From contig CM060926.1 of the NCBI GenBank assembly GCA_030737875.1, positions 169,221,079-169,285,078 of the forward strand: a stretch of 64,000 nucleotides of DNA. The letters run 5' to 3'. The notes beneath the pieces are model-generated. The model saw only the letters and a list, made by a program, of their open reading frames with translations. It was not told the DNA's origin and did not search any database. Numbering within the stretch: the stretch's first letter is position 1; every line of letters begins with the position of its first letter. Below are positions 60,501 through 64,000 of the stretch, in pieces. Source of the stretch: Allium sativum. Lineage: Eukaryota; Streptophyta; Magnoliopsida; Asparagales; Amaryllidaceae. A program made the position numbers and the translations under genes.

Positions 60501-61389
60501 ATTTATTGTTTTTAATTGCACAAAGGTAACTTTTTAACACGTACTCGAAATCAAGCCCACCGACTGTCGCCCCTAGCGTTTTACACCCGTTCTGAACACA
60601 ATGGGGTATGTTTCGTAGGTTGATTCGATCGTTTGAATCAGTTTCCGTTGAATTTACATTTTAAATCATTATATTGAATTTTAAACGTACATTTCAAATT
60701 ACCGGGGTCACATACTAACTAGAAAAATTCCAGAAAAATATATTCTAGCTTCGTATTGACGATACGGTCCTAACAAAACTAGTTTCGTCGAATTCTGAGA
60801 CCGTTTGAAAAATGGCCAATTTCCAGTCGATTAAAATCAACTAAAACTGGTCAAATGCATTTTCCATTGCCACGCTCACATATTGATTCAGAAAATTATG
60901 AAATTTGGAATCTAGCAATAACTTGACATCCCGGACCTAACAAAACTGGTTTCGTCGAAATCCGAGGTCATTTGCAAAATTCCCATTTTTAAGGGCTTGA
61001 ATTCCATAGCGACTATTCAGAATTTTCAACTGGACATATCTTTTGATTCCCGCAATGAAATCTTGATTTTTCGGATTCGTTGGAAAGATATTATCAAATA
61101 GATCCTAATGTTTTTGGTTTCACTAAAATCCGGATTGTTTTGCACCCGGTATGTTCAATTGAAGTTTGAAATCGAATTATCGAACTACCACGCCATTTTC
61201 AATTCCTTTTATAAATATAAATAAATTATTTATATTCTAACGACGATCTATATAACTATATACGTTCTACTTATATTCAAAATAAATTTTCGTCGATATT
61301 ATTTAAAATAATTCATTTTAAATAATCAAAATTCGCTAAAGTTGCCAAAATAAAAAATTTAAACTGGCCCAGATTTTCGGGTTGTTACA

Positions 61390-61680
61390 ACATACTAGCT
61401 TCAAAAATTCCAAAAAAAATTATTTCTAGCTTAGTTTTGACGATACGGTCCTAACAAAATTAATTTTGTCGAATTTGGAGACCATTTGAAAAATGGCTAT
61501 TTTCTGGTCGATTCAATTCAAATTTAAGTTACCAAACACATTTAAATTTACTGCGCTCACATATTAATTCCAAAAATTATGAAAATTGGAATCTAACAAT
61601 AATTTGACATTATGGATCTGATAAAAGTGGTCTCGTCGAAAACGGAGGTTGTTTGCAAAATATGAATTTTTAAGGGCTAT
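61390..61680 (-). repeat. Copy C LTR, fourth segment
   Basis: Follows E's right TSD. GATACGGTCCTAACAAAATT, TTTGACATTATGGATC and TTTTTAAGGGCTATA match the U3 of E and B in order. It stops at the X insertion. Confidence 0.8.
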
Positions 61681-62261
61681 ATTTTATATTAAAAAAAAGT
61701 GAATATTAGGCTCACATCCTTAAAAATAAAGTTAATTAGGCTCATATCCTCCCCTTTTGAAACATTTAAATCTCATCCCTATTTTTAAAACATAGCTTTT
61801 ATTTTTTCGGAAATGCCCTCATTCAATTTTAAGGGTGTAGGGATTGTTTATAGGTTACGTATTAGGGTTTTATTTTTTATAGGAACAAAATTTTCTAATC
61901 CATGGTGGCGGCGGCTCCAGCACCAAAACCTAAATCACTAGACGCGTGAGCCCTACTTCCAGCAACCAGCGCCCACCGCTCCAGCACCATCGATCAGCCC
62001 CCCTTCAGTCGACACCACTCTAGCACCAGGATCCGCCAACACGCTACTACCCACCAGCGCACCCAGAACTCCAGCAACCAGCGACGACCACCATCGTCCA
62101 GCCCCCCTTCAGTCGAAGGCAGCAAACCGTCTACAGCAAACTCTCCACCCTTTCTGGCTCCGTCGATCTGAAACCTAAAATTGTGTGAGTTTTTTTCCTT
62201 TTCTTTCTGATTTTATTTGTAGGATAAATATAAGGTTTTTATTAGCATAAAAATACGATTG

Positions 62262-63010
62262 TTAGAACTCGTGGATTTTTGCTGAACTTCTGATAAAAAG
62301 TTGCGGACAAATATGCATCTATTCTTAATATATGCATATATGTATGCAATTTTTTATCAAACAAACAGAAAAACATATTTTTTTACAAATATATTCATAT
62401 TTCTATGCATATATCTGGAATACTTGCATATAAATATTCATAAATTATTGTTATTTTGCTAAATTGTACGCATGTATTTATATTATTTTGAAGCAGTTTT
62501 TGTAATTTAGGTTACTGCACATTAAGCTTATTAATGTTGATTTTCTTTGTTTTAATAACAATGTTCCGACGGATATTGGTGTAGTGGTGTTGTTGAAGCT
62601 TGGTCGTCCATCTTTTTCCAAATGATTGAAATCTGCAGTTGTTACTCGTGGATTTTTGCTGAACTTCTGATAAAATTTGCGGACATATATGCATCTATTC
62701 TTAATATATGCATATATGCAAGTTTTTATCAAACAAACATAAAAACATATTTTTTTACAAATATATTCATATTTCTATGCATATATCTGGAATACTTGCA
62801 TATAAATGTTCAGAAATTATTGTTATTTTGCTGAATTGTACGCATGTATTTATATTATTTTGAAGCAGTTTTTTTAATTTAGGTTACTGCACATTAAGCT
62901 TATTAATGTTGATTTTCTTTTTTTGATAACAGTGTTCCGGCGGCTATTGGTGTAGTGGTGTTGTTAAAGCTTGGTCGTCCATCTTTTTCCGAATGATTGA
63001 AATCTGCAGT
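62262..63010. repeat. Tandem duplication, period ~377 bp, in X
   Basis: Both units run from CTCGTGGATTTTTGCTGAAC to GAAATCTGCAGTTGTT and include GTTACTGCACATTAAGCTTA and GAAGCTTGGTCGTCCATC-type phrases. By eye above 90% identical. Confidence 0.9.
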
Positions 63011-63309
63011 TGTTTCTACAGAGACTACTAGATGTGGTTTGCGCGATAAGCTGGGTCTTAACAAAATTATTTGTTCTTGAAAAGACCATCATCTCTGCTT
63101 TGTAAATGTTCTGAAATTTTTGATGTAGTACATGTAAATGTGGTCTGTACTTATTTTTTGATGTAATACATGTAAATGTTATGAAAATTTTCATGTAAGT
63201 ATGCACATATTTCTGTTATTTGCATATATATATATATGCATCTTATTATAATTATATGTATTTACTTTTTTTTCATTTCTTTTGTTTCAGCAATTATGCA
63301 GTACAGTTC

Positions 63310-63630
63310 TGTATATGTATGAAATTATTTCACTTAGTTGCATAAATGTATGCAATTTTATGTAATATTTGTATCTAATTGTCTAGTTTTTCATAAAAAT
63401 CAAAAATCTTAATAAAAAATTGTAGTCCCTACATTCAAGTAATTATTTATTTCTGTATAATATTAATATATGCACGTCTACTACATTGTTGCGTAAAACT
63501 AATAATTTATTTTCTACACAATATTAATATATGTATGCAATTATTCCACTTAGCTGCATAAATGTATGCAATTTTACGTAATATTTGTATCTAATTCTCT
63601 AGTTTTTCGTAAAAATAAAAAAATGTAATA
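63310..63630. repeat. Local direct repeat in X, spacing ~216 bp
   Basis: GTTGCATAAATGTATGCAAT near 63338 and GCTGCATAAATGTATGCAAT near 63553, each followed by TTTGTATCTAATT(G/C)TCTAG. Confidence 0.8.
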
Positions 63631-63793
63631 AAAAAATCGCTGTTGGATAGTTTTTTAGGTGTGTAAGGGTAGATCTGGAATTTTTTTAGTGGAAATTCAA
63701 AAATAGGGATGTATTCTATATTATTTTTATCACCGGGTTTTTTTATATTTTGAAACTTAATAGGGACCTGTAAAAAAGCACCCTTAAAAAAAT

Positions 63794-64000
63794 ATAAATT
63801 CTACAGCGACTTTTCTAAATTTCATATTGGACATAACTTTCAATTCCTGTTATGAAATCTGGATCTTTCACATTCTTGGAAACATATTTTCAAACTGATT
63901 CAAATATTTTTGGTTTTACTAAAATCCGATTTATTTTGAATCATATACATACGATTGAAATTTGAAATCAAATTTTCAAACTACCGCGCCATTTCAGGCT
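63794..64000 (-). repeat. Copy C LTR, last visible segment
   Basis: TTCTACAGCGACTTTTCTAA through TTTTGGTTTTACTAAAATCC to AAACTACCGCGCCATTTCAG, colinear with the end of U3 in B and E. About 190 bp of LTR remain beyond the window. Confidence 0.8.

Larger units (their letters stand above)
47300..61389 (-). mobile_element. E: complete giant-LTR, non-autonomous retrotransposon (LARD-like)
   Basis: Two direct LTRs (6475 and 6580 bp) around a 1035-bp internal region. The element lies on the minus strand: PBS at 54796-54807, PPT at 53776-53790. TSD ACATA is perfect (47295-47299 and 61390-61394). LTR ends are TGTAACA...CGCA/CACA on the minus strand. The LTRs look about 98% identical by eye, so the insertion is recent compared with its neighbours. 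The internal part has no gag, protease, RT, RNase H or integrase, so the element depends on enzymes made elsewhere. Confidence 0.95.
54810..61389 (-). repeat. E 5' LTR (6580 bp)
   Basis: Colinear with 47300-53774. The 105-bp excess is nearly accounted for by three extra 27-bp units and one extra 34-bp unit. It ends TTCGGGTTGTTACA at 61389, followed by TSD ACATA. Confidence 0.95.
61681..63793. mobile_element. Unclassified insertion X in copy C (boundaries approximate)
   Basis: C reads TTTTTAAGGGCTATA on the left and TATAAATTCTACAGCGACTT on the right, one phrase in B and E. The ~2.1 kb between is foreign. Its two ends share inverted phrases (CATCCCTATTTTTAAAA at ~61775 and the complement of CATCCCTATTTTTGAA at ~63700), as in old MULE-type terminal repeats. 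No clean TSD was found. Inside: a GC-rich leader-like stretch (61900-62170) followed by a GTGAGT donor-like site, a tandem duplication and TGCATA-rich AT sequence. No transposase. Confidence 0.6.
15636..64000 (-). mobile_element. Copy C: giant LTR (3' or solo LTR), backbone of the nest, runs off the right edge
   Basis: C is split by insertions into 15636-15741, 36104-39274, 44199-47299, 61390-~61680 and ~63794-64000. Joined, these follow the order of the E LTR from its 3' end (TGAAACGGCCCAAAC at 15636, plus strand) to ~190 bp short of its 5' end. C would be about 7 kb long. No TGGTATCAGAGC lies left of 15636, so C is not a 5' LTR: it is a 3' LTR or a solo LTR. Its left flank is AATCG. The other flank is outside the window. 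Confidence 0.8.

Noticed and set aside
60189..60521. 110-codon proline/serine-rich minus-strand frame as a host gene
   Set aside because: It lies in the LTR leader of E, starts upstream of the presumed transcription start, has no domain, and its counterparts in B and C are not the same protein.

Overview
This window is intergenic, repeat-packed plant nuclear DNA. The organism is most likely an angiosperm; the species cannot be named from the sequence. I find no intact host gene, rRNA or tRNA gene or CRISPR array. Almost every base can be assigned to transposable elements inserted into one another. The open reading frames are either decayed Ty3/gypsy gag-pol or chance frames in AT-rich LTRs.

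Layout. (1) 1-5052: a plus-strand copy (A) of a family with giant LTRs. It shows the 3' part of its 5' LTR (1-3344), then a piece of internal domain interrupted by a solo Copia-like LTR (3960-4903). (2) 5053-15326: Gy1, an old degenerate Ty3/gypsy chromovirus-type element on the minus strand. (3) 15327-15635: a short unassigned island. (4) 15636-64000: a giant minus-strand LTR, copy C. It runs off the right edge and acts as the backbone for everything else. Into C are inserted: B (15742-36103), a solo LTR of the same family, itself carrying Gy2 (18446-32119), a Ty3/gypsy element whose gag carries a CACTA transposon (26085-28533); a Helitron (39275-44198); E (47300-61389); and an unclassified element X (about 61681-63793). 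The deepest nest is C > B > Gy2 > CACTA. Target-site duplications (TSDs) support B, Gy2, CACTA and E. AT-insertion and terminal-hairpin rules support the Helitron.

The most interesting object is E: two nearly identical LTRs of about 6.5 kb around an internal domain of only 1.0 kb. It has a tRNA-iMet-type primer binding site, a polypurine tract and a perfect 5-bp TSD, but no gag or pol. It is a LARD-like non-autonomous retrotransposon whose bulk is LTR. Family members A, B, C and E allow comparison. B, C and E each show, about 0.9 kb inside the LTR's 5' end, a TATA box, then a GC-rich leader, then a GT splice-donor-like site opening an AT-rich stretch filled with short hairpin repeats. The GC-rich leader differs in sequence between the three. 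Read literally, this is a promoter, first exon and intron packed in the LTR.

How the parts may work together (inference). Gy1, Gy2 and E share the same PBS sequence, the same 2-nt spacing from the LTR, and LTRs beginning TGTAACA. A Gy-type chromovirus could therefore have supplied enzymes in trans to the giant-LTR family. The Gy1 and Gy2 copies here are both dead: stop codons, frameshifts and lost catalytic residues. Identities given are by-eye estimates, not alignments.
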